This document shows, in pieces, positions 6,348-16,183 of a stretch of 64,000 nt of DNA. Origin of the DNA: Avimicrobium caecorum. GTDB taxonomy: Bacteria; Bacillota; Clostridia; Oscillospirales; Ruminococcaceae. Numbering within the stretch: the stretch's first letter is position 1; every line of letters begins with the position of its first letter. The translations under genes and the position numbers were made by a program. The stretch is from contig CAJFNJ010000028.1 in the NCBI GenBank assembly GCA_904394705.1, positions 62,001 through 126,000 on the forward strand. Reading direction: 5' to 3'. The notes below the pieces were generated by a model. That model saw only the letters and a list, made by a program, of their open reading frames with translations, had not been told where the DNA came from and searched no databases.

Positions 6348-8588
6348 CTATGCCAGGGTGAGCTGTTCGGTGGCGTCGCCATCCTTGGGCAGAGCACCGG
6401 CACCGGGCAGAGTGCGCACCATGTACCGCTTGGGATCGGCAAATCCACCGTCATAGATTCGGGCGGAAACCAGCAGATGCTTCTTTTTGAGCGCCATCAC
6501 TGCCACGCCCTGGGTATCCTTGGTGACCTTGGCGGGGATCAGGCCGGAGTGGACAATGAGCATCCGGGTATCGCTGGAGGTGAAGAGCACCTCACAGTCC
6601 TCGGCAAGCTGCAGCGCCTGGACCAGCCGTGCCTTGTCGCTGTAAGCGTTTGCCAGCTTGCGGCGGCGGGTCTTGGTGGCATAGGCCGACAGCGGCACCT
6701 TGGCTGCTTTGCCGTTTTCAAAGGCAAAGAGCAGATACCCCTGGTAGTCGGTGGTCACCGCCATAAAGACAGGGTTCTCGCCGCTGTCCATGCCCAGCTT
6801 GGCCGGCAGGTAATCCCCCAGCACACTGGCCTTGGTATCGTCAAAGTCCGCCGCGGTGGTCTTGTAGACCTGGCATTTATCGGTGAAGAACAGCAGCTCG
6901 CTGCGGTTGGTGGCAGTCACCGACTGGGTGATGCTGTCCCCTTCCTTGAGCTTCTGATCGGCGCTCATGCGCAGCGACTGGTTGGTAATCTTCTTGAAGT
7001 AGCCCTCCCGGGTGAAGAACAGGTTCACCGGATAGTCGGGGGTATCGTCCTCCTCGGCCTCCTGGGGCTCATCGCTCGGGAAGATGAGAATGCTCTTCCG
7101 GGGCTGGCTGTACTTCTTGATGACCTGGCGCAGCTCCGATGTGATTACCGAACGGATCTTCCGGCGGCTCTGGAGGGTGGATTCCATCTCGGCGATGTCC
7201 TTTTCCAGCTCGCCGATCTCATCGGTACGCTTCAGGATATACTCCCGGTTGAGCTGCCGCAGACGGATCTCCGCCACGAACTCGGCCTGGGTTTCATCAA
7301 TGCCGAAGCCGATCATCAGGTTGGGAACCACTTCCCGCTCCTCTTCGGTCTCCCGGACAATGCGGATGGCCTTGTCAATGTCCAGCAGGATCTTTTCCAG
7401 ACCCCGGAGCAGATGGAGCTTCTCCTTCTTCTTGGTGAGGTCAAAGTAGATGCGCCGCTTGACGCAGTCCTCCCGGAAGGCGATCCACTCGCTGAGCAGT
7501 TCGCCCACGCCCATGACCTTGGGCATACCTCCCACCAGCACATTGAAGTTGCAGGAGAAGTTATCCTCCAGCGGAGTGAGCCGGAACAGCTTCTGCATGA
7601 GCTTGTCCGGATCGGTGCCGCGCTTGAGATCGATGGTGATCTTCAGGCCGGACAGGTCGGTTTCATCACGCATATCAGCAATTTCCCGGATGCGGCCCGC
7701 CTTGATGAGGTCGATGACCTTGTCCATGATGGCTTCGATGGTGGTGGTGGGCGGGATCTCGGTGATATCGATGCAGTTGTTCTGCTTGTCGTAGGTGTAG
7801 CGGCTGCGCACCGTCACACTGCCCCGTCCGGTGGAGTAGATCTTGTCCAGCTCGGCCTTGTTGTAGAGGATATACCCGCCGCCCGGGAAGTCCGGAGCGG
7901 TGAGGGTGGACGAAATATCATGATTGGGATCGTTCATCAGGGCGATGGTGGTCTCGCACACCTCCCCCAGGTTGAAGGGGCAGATGGAGCTTGCCATGCC
8001 CACGGCAATGCCCATATTGGCATTGACCAGGATGCCCGGATAGGTCACCGGCAGGAGCTTGGGCTCCTTCATGGTGGCGTCGTAGTTGTCCACAAAGTCC
8101 ACGGTGTCCTTGTCAATATCTGAGAACAGCTCCTGACAAATCTTCTCGAGTTTTACCTCGGTATAACGGCTGGCGGCATAGGCCATATCCCGGGAATAGG
8201 CCTTGCCGAAGTTGCCCTTGGAATCCACATAGGGATAGAGCAGCGCCTCATAACCCCGGGACAGGCGCACCAGTGTCTCATAGATGGCGGCATCGCCGTG
8301 GGGGTTGAGCCGCATGGTCTGACCCACCACATTGGCGGACTTGGTCCGGGCCGAGGTGAGCAGTCCCATCTTGTACATGGTATAGAGCAGCTTGCGGTGC
8401 GAAGGCTTGAAACCGTCAATCTCGGGGATGGCCCGGGAGAGGATCACGCTCATCGCATAGGGCATATAGTTCTTTTCCAGCGTTTCGGTGATGGGCTGCT
8501 CCACCATCACGCCGGCATTTTCAATGACCGCATTGGGATTCACCGGCCCGCGCTTGGACTGGGAATCGTTCTTTTTTCTGGGTGCCAT
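6348..8588 (-). CDS. parC: Type IIA topoisomerase subunit A, ParC/topoisomerase IV-like
   Basis: The breakage-reunion subunit that cuts and rejoins DNA for chromosome decatenation or supercoil control. The 746-residue protein has the winged-helix core with FKPSHRKLLYTMYKMGL, the quinolone-region segment NPHGDAAIYETLVRLS, and the catalytic tyrosine Y142 in SRYTEVKLEKI. The C-terminal beta-propeller region (about 510-746) lacks the GyrA box (QRRGGKG), so a topoisomerase IV-like role is favoured over gyrase. The partner parE lies 26 bp upstream in the same operon. Sequence is divergent from standard GyrA, as with the second topoisomerase pair of many clostridia. Confidence 0.9.
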   Translation of the reverse strand: MAPRKKNDSQSKRGPVNPNAVIENAGVMVEQPITETLEKNYMPYAMSVILSRAIPEIDGFKPSHRKLLYTMYKMGLLTSARTKSANVVGQTMRLNPHGDAAIYETLVRLSRGYEALLYPYVDSKGNFGKAYSRDMAYAASRYTEVKLEKICQELFSDIDKDTVDFVDNYDATMKEPKLLPVTYPGILVNANMGIAVGMASSICPFNLGEVCETTIALMNDPNHDISSTLTAPDFPGGGYILYNKAELDKIYSTGRGSVTVRSRYTYDKQNNCIDITEIPPTTTIEAIMDKVIDLIKAGRIREIADMRDETDLSGLKITIDLKRGTDPDKLMQKLFRLTPLEDNFSCNFNVLVGGMPKVMGVGELLSEWIAFREDCVKRRIYFDLTKKKEKLHLLRGLEKILLDIDKAIRIVRETEEEREVVPNLMIGFGIDETQAEFVAEIRLRQLNREYILKRTDEIGELEKDIAEMESTLQSRRKIRSVITSELRQVIKKYSQPRKSILIFPSDEPQEAEEDDTPDYPVNLFFTREGYFKKITNQSLRMSADQKLKEGDSITQSVTATNRSELLFFTDKCQVYKTTAADFDDTKASVLGDYLPAKLGMDSGENPVFMAVTTDYQGYLLFAFENGKAAKVPLSAYATKTRRRKLANAYSDKARLVQALQLAEDCEVLFTSSDTRMLIVHSGLIPAKVTKDTQGVAVMALKKKHLLVSARIYDGGFADPKRYMVRTLPGAGALPKDGDATEQLTLA

Positions 8589-8614
8589 AGTCTGTCACTC
8601 CTCTCACGCACCGG

Positions 8615-10603
8615 TCAGGATAGATCCAGATCGTCCAGATAGAGATGTCCGTTCTGGGAGATAAAGTCCTTGCGTCCGCTCAGGTTGTCGCCGAGCAGCA
8701 GATCGAACATCTGCGATGTGGCCTCCGCTTCTGCCGGGCTCACCCGGATCAGACGGCGGGTTTCAGGGTTCATGGTGGTCAGCCACATCATATCCGGGTC
8801 GTTTTCACCCAGACCTTTGGAGCGCTGGATGGTATACTTGGCGTTTCCGATCTCCTCCAGCACCTTGGTCTTTTCCGGCTCGGTATAGGCAAAGTAGGTC
8901 TTGCCCTTGGCGGTGATCTCATAGAGCGGCGACTCAGCAATATAGACATACCCCTGTTCGATCAGGGTGGGGGTCAGACGGTAGAACATGGTCAGGATCA
9001 GGGTGCGGATCTGGAAGCCGTCCACATCGGCATCGGTACAGATGACGATCTTGTTCCAGCGCAGGTTGCCGAGGTCAAAGGTGGAAAGCTCCTTGTTGGC
9101 CTTGCTTTTGACCTCCACGCCGCAGCCCAGCACCTTGATGATGTCGGTGATGATGTCATTCTTGAAGATCTTGTCATACTCCGCCTTGAGGCAGTTGAGG
9201 ATCTTGCCCCGCACCGGGATAATAGCCTGGAACTGGGCATCCCGGCCCAGCTTGCAGGCGCCCAGCGCTGAGTCACCCTCCACGATGTAGATCTCCCGCT
9301 CTGCCGGGTCCTTGCTGCGGCAGTCCACAAACTTCTGCACCCGGTTGGCAAGGTCAATGCTGCCCGAGAGCTTCTTCTTGAGGTTCAGACGGGTCTTTTC
9401 GGCGTTTTCACGGCTGCGCTTGTTCACCAGCACCTGTTCGCAGATGCGCAGGGCATCGTCGGGATTCTCGATGAAGTAGATCTCCAGCTGATGGCGCAGG
9501 AACTCGTTCATCGCGTCATAGATGAACTTGTTGGTGATGGCCTTCTTGGTCTGGTTCTCATAGGAGGTCTGGGTGGAAAAGCTCGAGGACACCAGCACCA
9601 GGCAGTCGGCTACATCCTGATAGGTGATCTTGCTCTCATTCTTGAGGTACTTGCCGTTCTGCTTGAGATAGCTGTCGATCTGGTAGACCGTGGCGGAACG
9701 CACAGCCCGCTCGGGACTGCCCCCGTGCTCCAGGAAGCTGGAGTTGTGGTAGTATTCGGTCAGGCTCAGCTTATTGGAGAAGCAGAGCGCCACCGACAGG
9801 CGCACCTTGTAATCCGGCTTGTCCTCCCGGTCCCGGCCCACAGCGGCAGCCGACCAGAACTGCACCGGGGTCAGGGGTTCTTCCCCGCCCAGCAGCTCGG
9901 TCACATAATCCTGGATGCCGTTTTCATAGAAGAACTCCTCCTCGGCAAAGCTGCCGTCCTCCTGCTCGTTGCGCAGCAGGAACTGAACGCCGGGGTTCAC
10001 CACCGCCTGACGCTTGAGGATATCCCGGTAGTAATCCGCCGGCACAGCGATGTCGGTGAACACCTCCAGGTCCGGCTTCCAGCGTATGGTGGTACCGGTA
10101 TCCCGCCGCTTGGTGGCGGTTTTCTTCATCTCCTCCGAAGGCTCGCCCTTTTTGAAGTGCAGCTCATAGACAAACCCGTCCCGGCAGATGGACACATTCA
10201 TATACTCGGAAGCGTACTGGGTGGAGCAGAGACCCAGGCCATTGAGACCCAGGGAGAATTCATAGCTCTCCGCCGCATTGGTATTGTATTTGCCGCCGGC
10301 ATACATCTCACAGAACAGCAGTTCCCAGTTGTAGCGCCCCTCCTTGGGGTTATAATCCACCGGGATGCCTCGTCCCTGGTCCTCCACCTGGACCGAATAG
10401 TCCAGATAGCGGGTGACGGTGATCTTTTTGCCATAGCCCTCCCGGGCCTCGTCAATGGCATTGGAGAGGATCTCGAAAATCGAGTGTTCACAGCCCTCCA
10501 GACCATCCGAGCCAAAGATAACCCCCGGGCGTTTGCGGACCCGGTCGGCTCCCTTCAACGCCGAGATGCTGTCATTGCCATAGCTGTTTTTTGATGCTGC
10601 CAT
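8615..10603 (-). CDS. parE: Type IIA topoisomerase subunit B, ParE/topoisomerase IV-like, divergent
   Basis: The ATPase/TOPRIM partner of the adjacent ParC. The 662-residue product starts at the ATG at 10603, which follows AAGAAGGGG; a longer frame to 10660 has no such site. A GHKL domain carries E44 and N48 in EILSNAIDEAREG (usual form EVVDNSIDEA), GLNGLGL and the transducer region. TOPRIM shows EGDSALGACKLGRD in place of the common EGDSAGGSAKQGRD, and DADVDGFQIRTL for metal binding. It ends without an extra domain. The altered motifs keep the key catalytic Glu and Asp residues, so the enzyme should be active. The promoter is at 10641-10670. Confidence 0.9.
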   Translation of the reverse strand: MAASKNSYGNDSISALKGADRVRKRPGVIFGSDGLEGCEHSIFEILSNAIDEAREGYGKKITVTRYLDYSVQVEDQGRGIPVDYNPKEGRYNWELLFCEMYAGGKYNTNAAESYEFSLGLNGLGLCSTQYASEYMNVSICRDGFVYELHFKKGEPSEEMKKTATKRRDTGTTIRWKPDLEVFTDIAVPADYYRDILKRQAVVNPGVQFLLRNEQEDGSFAEEEFFYENGIQDYVTELLGGEEPLTPVQFWSAAAVGRDREDKPDYKVRLSVALCFSNKLSLTEYYHNSSFLEHGGSPERAVRSATVYQIDSYLKQNGKYLKNESKITYQDVADCLVLVSSSFSTQTSYENQTKKAITNKFIYDAMNEFLRHQLEIYFIENPDDALRICEQVLVNKRSRENAEKTRLNLKKKLSGSIDLANRVQKFVDCRSKDPAEREIYIVEGDSALGACKLGRDAQFQAIIPVRGKILNCLKAEYDKIFKNDIITDIIKVLGCGVEVKSKANKELSTFDLGNLRWNKIVICTDADVDGFQIRTLILTMFYRLTPTLIEQGYVYIAESPLYEITAKGKTYFAYTEPEKTKVLEEIGNAKYTIQRSKGLGENDPDMMWLTTMNPETRRLIRVSPAEAEATSQMFDLLLGDNLSGRKDFISQNGHLYLDDLDLS

Positions 10604-10640
10604 CTGCTCGCCCCTTCTTTTTACATTGTAAACTTCTCTT

Positions 10641-10670
10641 ATTAAAGCAAATTTTACCACGCTTTGTCAA
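10641..10670 (-). promoter_or_regulatory. Promoter of parE-parC
   Basis: On the minus strand a perfect TTGACA (10665-10670) and TTTAAT (10641-10646) are 18 bp apart, about 30 bp before the chosen parE start. Confidence 0.75.
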
Positions 10671-10692
10671 ATCTGCCCGGCAGAATCCGTCG

Positions 10693-10735
10693 AACAGAAA
10701 GACCTGTGGTCCCCCTTTTTTGAGGGCCACAGGCC
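10693..10735 (-). terminator. Terminator of the gdpP-to-ftsH operon
   Basis: A long hairpin with arms 10701-10714 and 10722-10735 (GGCCTGTGGCCCTC against GGGGACCACAGGTC, with mismatches) is followed by TTTCTGTT on the minus strand, just after the ftsH stop. Confidence 0.7.
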
Positions 10736-10751
10736 TTATCAGAACCGTGAT

Positions 10752-12788
10752 TTATTCTTCCTTCTGATCCGGAGCGGAAGGTTCCTCCGGGGTTCCGGCT
10801 TCCGGTGCAGCCGCAGGAGATTCCGGCTCCGATGCCGGAATCTCAGGCTGGGATTCAGTCTGAGCGGCTTCCAGCTGTGCTGCCGCTTCCTTCTGGGCAT
10901 CGGAAATCACCTTGGAGAAGATACCATGCTGATCTTCCTCCGGGTTCACTTCCCGCCCCTCCATCAGGGCCTTGAAGCCGAATTCGCCGATCTTCTCATG
11001 CTCCATCAGGTACTGGGCCACCACTTCCAGCTGGTCGCGGTGCGCTTCCAGGATCTCACGGGCACGGCTGTAAGCCTCTTCGATGATGCGGCGGATCTCC
11101 TGATCGATCTCAGCAGCCACTTCCTCCGAGTAGTTCCGGGAACGGTTGATGTCCATACCCAGGAACACTTCGCCCTGATCCTGTCCATAGACCACCGGGC
11201 CCAGCTTTTCACTGAAGCCATAGCGGGTCACCATGGAACGGGCGATCTGAGTGGCACGCTCCAGGTCATTGGAGGCACCGGTGGAGATGTCATCCAGCAC
11301 GATCAGCTCTGCCATACGACCGCCCAGCAGGGTGACAATGTTCTCCTGCATGGCAGTCTTGGCAAGATAGCCCCGGTCGTCCTCAGGCAGCGACATGGTA
11401 TAGCCGCCTGCCATTCCCCGGGGAATGATGGAGATCTCGTGTACCGGGTCCTGTGTGGGACAATAGTAGGTGCAGACAGCGTGACCAGCCTCGTGATAGG
11501 CAGTCAGACGCTTTTCCTTCTCGGTTACCACCTTGGAGCGCTTTTCGGGGCCGGCGATCACCTTGATGGTGGCGTCCTCGATCTCCTTCATGGTAATGGC
11601 ACGCTTATTGGCACGGGCAGCCAGCAGAGCCGCCTCGTTGACGACATTTTCCAGATCCGCGCCGGTGAAGCCGACTGTGGCTTTTGCCACAGTCTTGAGG
11701 TTGACATCCGGGCCCATGGGCTTATTGCGCACATGCACCTTGAGGATCTCCTCACGGCCCTTGACATCGGGATAGCCCACCAGAATCTGACGGTCGAACC
11801 GGCCCGGACGCAGCAGCGCCGGGTCCAGAATATCCTTGCGGTTAGTGGCGGCAATGATGATAACGCCCGAATTGGCGCCGAAACCGTCCATCTCTACCAG
11901 CAGCTGGTTGAGGGTCTGTTCCCGCTCGTCATGACCGCCGCCCAGACCAGCACCTCTGTGCCGGCCCACGGCATCGATCTCATCGATAAAGACAATGCTC
12001 GGGGCAGTTTTCTTGGCCTCGGCAAACAGGTCACGGACACGGGACGCACCGACACCGACGAACATCTCCACGAAGTCGGAACCGGAGATGGAATAGAAGG
12101 GCACGCCGGCCTCACCAGCCACAGCACGGGCCAGCAGGGTCTTACCGGTACCGGGAGGGCCCATCAGCAGAACACCCTTGGGAATACGGGCGCCCAGGGC
12201 ATTGTATTTGGCGGGGTTCTTGAGAAACTCCACAATCTCCACCAGTTCTTCCTTTTCCTCATCGGCACCTGCCACATCGGCAAAGGTGACAATCCGCCCG
12301 TCCTGGGGAGTACGGGGCTTGGCCTTGGAGAAACCGGACATTCCGCCGCTGCCCCGGGTCTGGCGCATCATCACATAGAGGAAGATGCCCATACTGCCCA
12401 CCAGGATCAGGGTGGGAAGCATCGAAACGAACCACGGGATCTCGGCTGCGGGCTCCAGGTCATAGACCATCTTGCTGTCGGGATGGGCCTCGTTGTAGGC
12501 CTCAATGTCATCGTCGATGTCATCGAGGAATCGGGAGACATTGGGAACACGGTAGTTGACCTCAGTCTTCTTTCCGTTGATCTCTACAAGCATGGTCATA
12601 TTGCCGCTGCCCAGGTTCAGATCAAATTCCGAAACCTGACCGTTCTCAAAGTATTCCAGTACTTTGGAATACTTGATGAGCTGCTGGGTGGACGACTGGG
12701 AAAACAGAGTCGTAGCCAGCAGCAGGAACGCCAGCAAAAGTGCCAGATAGATTCCAAGTCCCCTTGTCGAAGGCTTTTTTACTGCCAA
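10752..12788 (-). CDS. ftsH: ATP-dependent zinc metalloprotease FtsH
   Basis: A membrane-anchored AAA+ protease that degrades misassembled membrane and regulatory proteins. It has 678 residues. Two N-terminal membrane helices (about 10-28 and 115-135) flank an extracytoplasmic segment. The AAA domain carries Walker A GPPGTGKT, Walker B IVFIDEIDAVGRHRG and the second region of homology. The zinc motif HEAGH begins the peptidase domain. A Pro/Glu/Ala-rich tail (about 630-678) is longer than usual. Translation starts at TTG (12788), nine bases after AAAGGAG. It is last in the gdpP-rplI-dnaB-tilS-hpt-ftsH operon, and tilS-hpt-ftsH is a conserved Firmicute trio. Confidence 0.97.
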   Translation of the reverse strand: MAVKKPSTRGLGIYLALLLAFLLLATTLFSQSSTQQLIKYSKVLEYFENGQVSEFDLNLGSGNMTMLVEINGKKTEVNYRVPNVSRFLDDIDDDIEAYNEAHPDSKMVYDLEPAAEIPWFVSMLPTLILVGSMGIFLYVMMRQTRGSGGMSGFSKAKPRTPQDGRIVTFADVAGADEEKEELVEIVEFLKNPAKYNALGARIPKGVLLMGPPGTGKTLLARAVAGEAGVPFYSISGSDFVEMFVGVGASRVRDLFAEAKKTAPSIVFIDEIDAVGRHRGAGLGGGHDEREQTLNQLLVEMDGFGANSGVIIIAATNRKDILDPALLRPGRFDRQILVGYPDVKGREEILKVHVRNKPMGPDVNLKTVAKATVGFTGADLENVVNEAALLAARANKRAITMKEIEDATIKVIAGPEKRSKVVTEKEKRLTAYHEAGHAVCTYYCPTQDPVHEISIIPRGMAGGYTMSLPEDDRGYLAKTAMQENIVTLLGGRMAELIVLDDISTGASNDLERATQIARSMVTRYGFSEKLGPVVYGQDQGEVFLGMDINRSRNYSEEVAAEIDQEIRRIIEEAYSRAREILEAHRDQLEVVAQYLMEHEKIGEFGFKALMEGREVNPEEDQHGIFSKVISDAQKEAAAQLEAAQTESQPEIPASEPESPAAAPEAGTPEEPSAPDQKEE

Positions 12789-12865
12789 ATGTATTCACTC
12801 CTTTGCCCTGTGGGCGTAGTTGAGTCGGATGGCACTGCATCCGCTGCAAAATATCAGATAGCCGC

Positions 12866-13417
12866 TCAGCCCTGGTAAACTTCTTCCTTGAGAACGCCTA
12901 CATAGGGCAGATTGCGGTAACGCTCATCAAAATCAAGGCCATACCCGACTACAAATTCATCCGGCACTTCAAAGCAGCAGTAATCCGGCTGAATATCCGC
13001 GGTGCGGCGGGCAGGCTTATTGAGCAGGGTCACGATCTTGATGCTGTTGGGATGGCGGTCCCGGAGCAGTTCCCGCAGGTAGCTCAGGGTCAGGCCGCTG
13101 TCCAGAATATCCTCCACCAGGAGCAGATCATATCCCTCCACATTATTGTCCAGATCCTTGACGATTTTCACCACACCGGAACTTTTTGTGCCGCTGCCAT
13201 AGCTGGATACCGACATGAAGTCGATCCGGGCATGGGTGGTGACAGCACGCATCAGGTCTGCCATGAATACCACAGAACCCTTGAGAATGCCCACCATCAG
13301 CAGATTTTTGCCGGCGTAGTCCTCGGAAATACGGGCGCCGATTTCAGCGACCTTTTCCCGGATCTCCTCTTCCGAGACCAGAACCTTTTTGATATCCTGT
13401 TCCATTACATTATTCAT
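12866..13417 (-). CDS. hpt: Hypoxanthine phosphoribosyltransferase
   Basis: Hpt salvages hypoxanthine and guanine to IMP and GMP using PRPP in the cytosol. The 183-residue product has the PRPP loop VEDILDSGLTLSYL, an earlier LKGSVVFMADLMR segment, and the late YVVGYGLDFDERYRNLPY-type region (here FVVGYGLDFDERYRNLPY) of type I PRTases. The start is taken at the ATG at 13417, three bases after GAGGGGAAAG; longer readings lack a ribosome binding site. It overlaps the end of tilS by eight bases and sits 77 bp before ftsH, the standard tilS-hpt-ftsH order. Confidence 0.96.
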   Translation of the reverse strand: MNNVMEQDIKKVLVSEEEIREKVAEIGARISEDYAGKNLLMVGILKGSVVFMADLMRAVTTHARIDFMSVSSYGSGTKSSGVVKIVKDLDNNVEGYDLLLVEDILDSGLTLSYLRELLRDRHPNSIKIVTLLNKPARRTADIQPDYCCFEVPDEFVVGYGLDFDERYRNLPYVGVLKEEVYQG

Positions 13418-14792
13418 AATCTTTCCCCTCAATACAAACCATCCAATACTGATCGCCCTGCAAAGGACAAACTGCCGCAGCCCGTTCGTCACAGCCGAAG
13501 CCTTCAGCCCACAGGAGTCCGCGGTCATCGCTGAGCAGTGCCAGACTGTCCCGGCGCTCCGGTGGAATCCCGGCTTCGCTGAGCAGTTTTTTGAGCGTCT
13601 TTGTCACGCCCCGGCCCGCCGGACGAATCCGGTCGCCGCTGTTTCTGCTTCGCAAAACGATATTACCATATATTCTACCACAGTCAAGAACATTTTTTAA
13701 GGCGTTATACTGTTCTTTCACAATTTTTTCTAAAAGTTCACAATTCAAAGGAATCAGACAGACTTTCCGCCCGTCCGGGAGGAAAAACCGCTGCTCCCCC
13801 GCTTCCGGAGAAACCGGAAAACTGAAGCCCTCTGCCGGCTGTGCCGGACGCTCCATCCAGATCCGGCCTTCCCGGCTGCAGAAGCGCACCCCGCCGCCGA
13901 TCTCCGAAGCGCCGCCTTCGGCTGCCAGCCGGGTGCAGATCCCGGTCTGCCGGTGGGAAAGGGTCCCGCCCTCTGCCGCTGCCATTCGGCTGAGCACCTC
14001 CCGCCGCACTGCTGCCGGCAGCGCCAGGAACGCCTCTGCCGTATAGGCGGTATGGCCCCGGTAGGATTCCGCCGTGTCCAGGAACTGCTCTGCCTCCCGG
14101 CTCACCAGCTCGTAGCCCTCCCCCATCGCCTCGATGAGATGGGCAAAGGCCTCGGGCAGCGCCGGGTTGAGGGCATACAGCTCCGGGATCAGACGCAGCC
14201 GGATGCGGTTGCGGGTGTACTCCTCGGAAAAGTTGGTGCTGTCGGTGACAAAGCTGATGCCGTTTTCAGCGCAGTAGGCCTCCACCTCCTGCCGGGTGAC
14301 AGCGATCAGCGGGCGGATCAGGTAGTCCCGCACCGGCTGGATGCCGCGCATACCCCGCAGTCCGGTTCCCCGGGCCATGGAGAACAGCACCGTCTCCATA
14401 TTGTCGCTGAGGGTGTGGGCGGTCGCGACCTTGCAGCCGGTCTCCCGGTGCAGCCGCTCAAACAGGGCATACCGGGCCTTGCGCCCGGCGGTTTCCTCCG
14501 AGAGATGCTCCTGCCGGGCCAGCTCTGCCACTTCCACCCGCTCCACTGTGAGCGGCACCTGCCAGCGCTGGCACAGCTCCCGGACAAAGGCCTCGTCCCG
14601 GTCCGCTTCCGCTCCCCGCAGGCAGTGGTTGAGGTGGCAGGCGGTCACTGTGAGCCCCATAGGCTCCCGCAGCGACAGCAAAAAAGCGAGCAGGGCCGCC
14701 GAATCCGCGCCGCCGGATACCGCAGCGCAGACATGGTCGCCCTGCCCGATCATTTCATATTTCTCAATGGTGTCCAGTACCTTATCCCTCAT
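13410..14792 (-). CDS. tilS: tRNA(Ile)-lysidine synthase
   Basis: TilS adds lysine to C34 of the CAU-anticodon tRNA-Ile, an essential decoding modification. The 460-residue protein has the N-type ATP pyrophosphatase loop SGGADSAALL near residue 25, followed by the HCLRG-containing segment (ACHLNHCLRGAEADRDE) and the THTLSDNMETVLF motif. A C-terminal substrate-binding region ends in the typical KTLKKLLSEAGIP stretch. The start is the ATG at 14792, ten bases after GGAG; it overlaps dnaB by 11 bases. It is fully within the dnaB-tilS-hpt-ftsH run. Confidence 0.95.
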   Translation of the reverse strand: MRDKVLDTIEKYEMIGQGDHVCAAVSGGADSAALLAFLLSLREPMGLTVTACHLNHCLRGAEADRDEAFVRELCQRWQVPLTVERVEVAELARQEHLSEETAGRKARYALFERLHRETGCKVATAHTLSDNMETVLFSMARGTGLRGMRGIQPVRDYLIRPLIAVTRQEVEAYCAENGISFVTDSTNFSEEYTRNRIRLRLIPELYALNPALPEAFAHLIEAMGEGYELVSREAEQFLDTAESYRGHTAYTAEAFLALPAAVRREVLSRMAAAEGGTLSHRQTGICTRLAAEGGASEIGGGVRFCSREGRIWMERPAQPAEGFSFPVSPEAGEQRFFLPDGRKVCLIPLNCELLEKIVKEQYNALKNVLDCGRIYGNIVLRSRNSGDRIRPAGRGVTKTLKKLLSEAGIPPERRDSLALLSDDRGLLWAEGFGCDERAAAVCPLQGDQYWMVCIEGKDYE

Positions 14793-16137
14793 TGCGGAAC
14801 AGCTCCAGTCCCTTGAACCGGGTGAACTGACCATCCCAGCCCAGCTTTACCGAATCGGTTTCGCCGTGACGGTTCTTGGCTACAATGCACTCCGCCACAT
14901 TCTGTTCCTCACTCTCCCGGTTGTAATAGGCGTCCCGGTAGAGGAACAGCACAATATCCGCATCCTGCTCGATGGAACCCGATTCACGCAGGTCAGAGAG
15001 CATGGGACGGTGATCCTGCCGGCTGTCCGGCCCTCGGGAGAGCTGAGACAGGGTAATCACCGGTACATTGAGTTCCTTTGCCATGATCTTGAGCCCTCGG
15101 GTGATCTCCGAGATCTCCAGCACACGGTTGTCGCCCGAGCGCCGTCCGGAGGTCATCAGCTGGAGGTAGTCAATGACCACCAGGCCGATATCCGGAATAC
15201 GCCGGAGCTTGGCCTTGATGTCCGCCACCGTGATGGATGGGGTATCGTCGATGTAGATCTCCGCCTTGGAGAGCATCTGGGCGGTCATAGCCAGCTTGGT
15301 CCAGTCCTCGGGGGTGAGGTTGCCGGTACGCAGAGCGCCCGACTGGATCAGCGCCTCAGACGAAAGGATTCGTCCCACCAGCTGCTCCTTGCTCATTTCC
15401 AGCGAAAAGACCGCCACCTTCTTGCCCGAGCGCACTGCCACATTGGTGGCGATATTCAGGGCAAAGGAGGTCTTTCCCATACCGGGACGGGCCGCCACCA
15501 GGATCAGGTCGGACTTGTTGAGTCCGGTGAGGATGGTATCCAGCGCCCCGAAGCCGGACGGGGTGCCCACATACTCGCTCTTGTCGTCGCCGCTGAGCTT
15601 CTGGAGCCGGTCATAGGTCTCGATGATGACCTCGTCAATGCGGGTCAGGCCGCCGGTTTCCCGGCCCTTGCGGATGTCAAAGATATCCTGCTCCGCCCGG
15701 TCCATGATGCTCTTGGCATCGCCGGTGCCCTCCCGGATGGTATCCAGGATCTTACGGGAGGTCTCCGCCAGACTGCGCAGGTAGTACTTCTCCTGCACGA
15801 TCCGGGCATAATCCGCCACATTGGAGGTGCTGGGCACCATCTCCACCAGGCTGACCAGATACATCTTGGCATCGCTCTCGGTGGGGAAAATGCCCTCGGA
15901 CAGCACCTTGTCCAGCAGGGTGACCACATCGATCTTTTCCGAGGCGAGGAACATACGCATCAGCACCGAGAAAATCTCCCGGTTATAGCTGCCGTAGAAG
16001 CTCTCCGGCTTGAGATATTCCAGCACATCGGTAATCCGTGCCGGATCTGCAATCACAGCACCCAGTACCGACTGTTCCGCTTCCTTACTGTATGGAAGCG
16101 CTTCCAGCAGTGCATCCGCACTGGCATTCCGGTCCAT
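14782..16137 (-). CDS. dnaB: Replicative DNA helicase DnaB
   Basis: The hexameric 5'-3' helicase of the replication fork (DnaC in Bacillus nomenclature). The 451-residue protein has an N-terminal domain starting LPYSKEAEQSVLGAVI, then the RecA-like motor with Walker A ARPGMGKTSFAL near 210, Walker B LVVIDYLQLM and the later SQLSRGPDSRQDHRPMLSDL region. Length and motifs are standard and no intein is present. It lies 46 bp after rplI, in the conserved gdpP-rplI-dnaB arrangement of Firmicutes. Confidence 0.97.
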   Translation of the reverse strand: MDRNASADALLEALPYSKEAEQSVLGAVIADPARITDVLEYLKPESFYGSYNREIFSVLMRMFLASEKIDVVTLLDKVLSEGIFPTESDAKMYLVSLVEMVPSTSNVADYARIVQEKYYLRSLAETSRKILDTIREGTGDAKSIMDRAEQDIFDIRKGRETGGLTRIDEVIIETYDRLQKLSGDDKSEYVGTPSGFGALDTILTGLNKSDLILVAARPGMGKTSFALNIATNVAVRSGKKVAVFSLEMSKEQLVGRILSSEALIQSGALRTGNLTPEDWTKLAMTAQMLSKAEIYIDDTPSITVADIKAKLRRIPDIGLVVIDYLQLMTSGRRSGDNRVLEISEITRGLKIMAKELNVPVITLSQLSRGPDSRQDHRPMLSDLRESGSIEQDADIVLFLYRDAYYNRESEEQNVAECIVAKNRHGETDSVKLGWDGQFTRFKGLELFRNEG

Positions 16138-16183
16138 CCGTTCTTCCTCCCTCTCGTAAATTTCCCGGCGGGTCAGGCTGGAA

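Noticed and set aside
10604..10660. Longer parE start
   Set aside because: The upstream residues do not resemble the family; AAGAAGGGG lies just before the ATG at 10603, and the promoter -10 at 10641-10646 would fall inside the longer gene.
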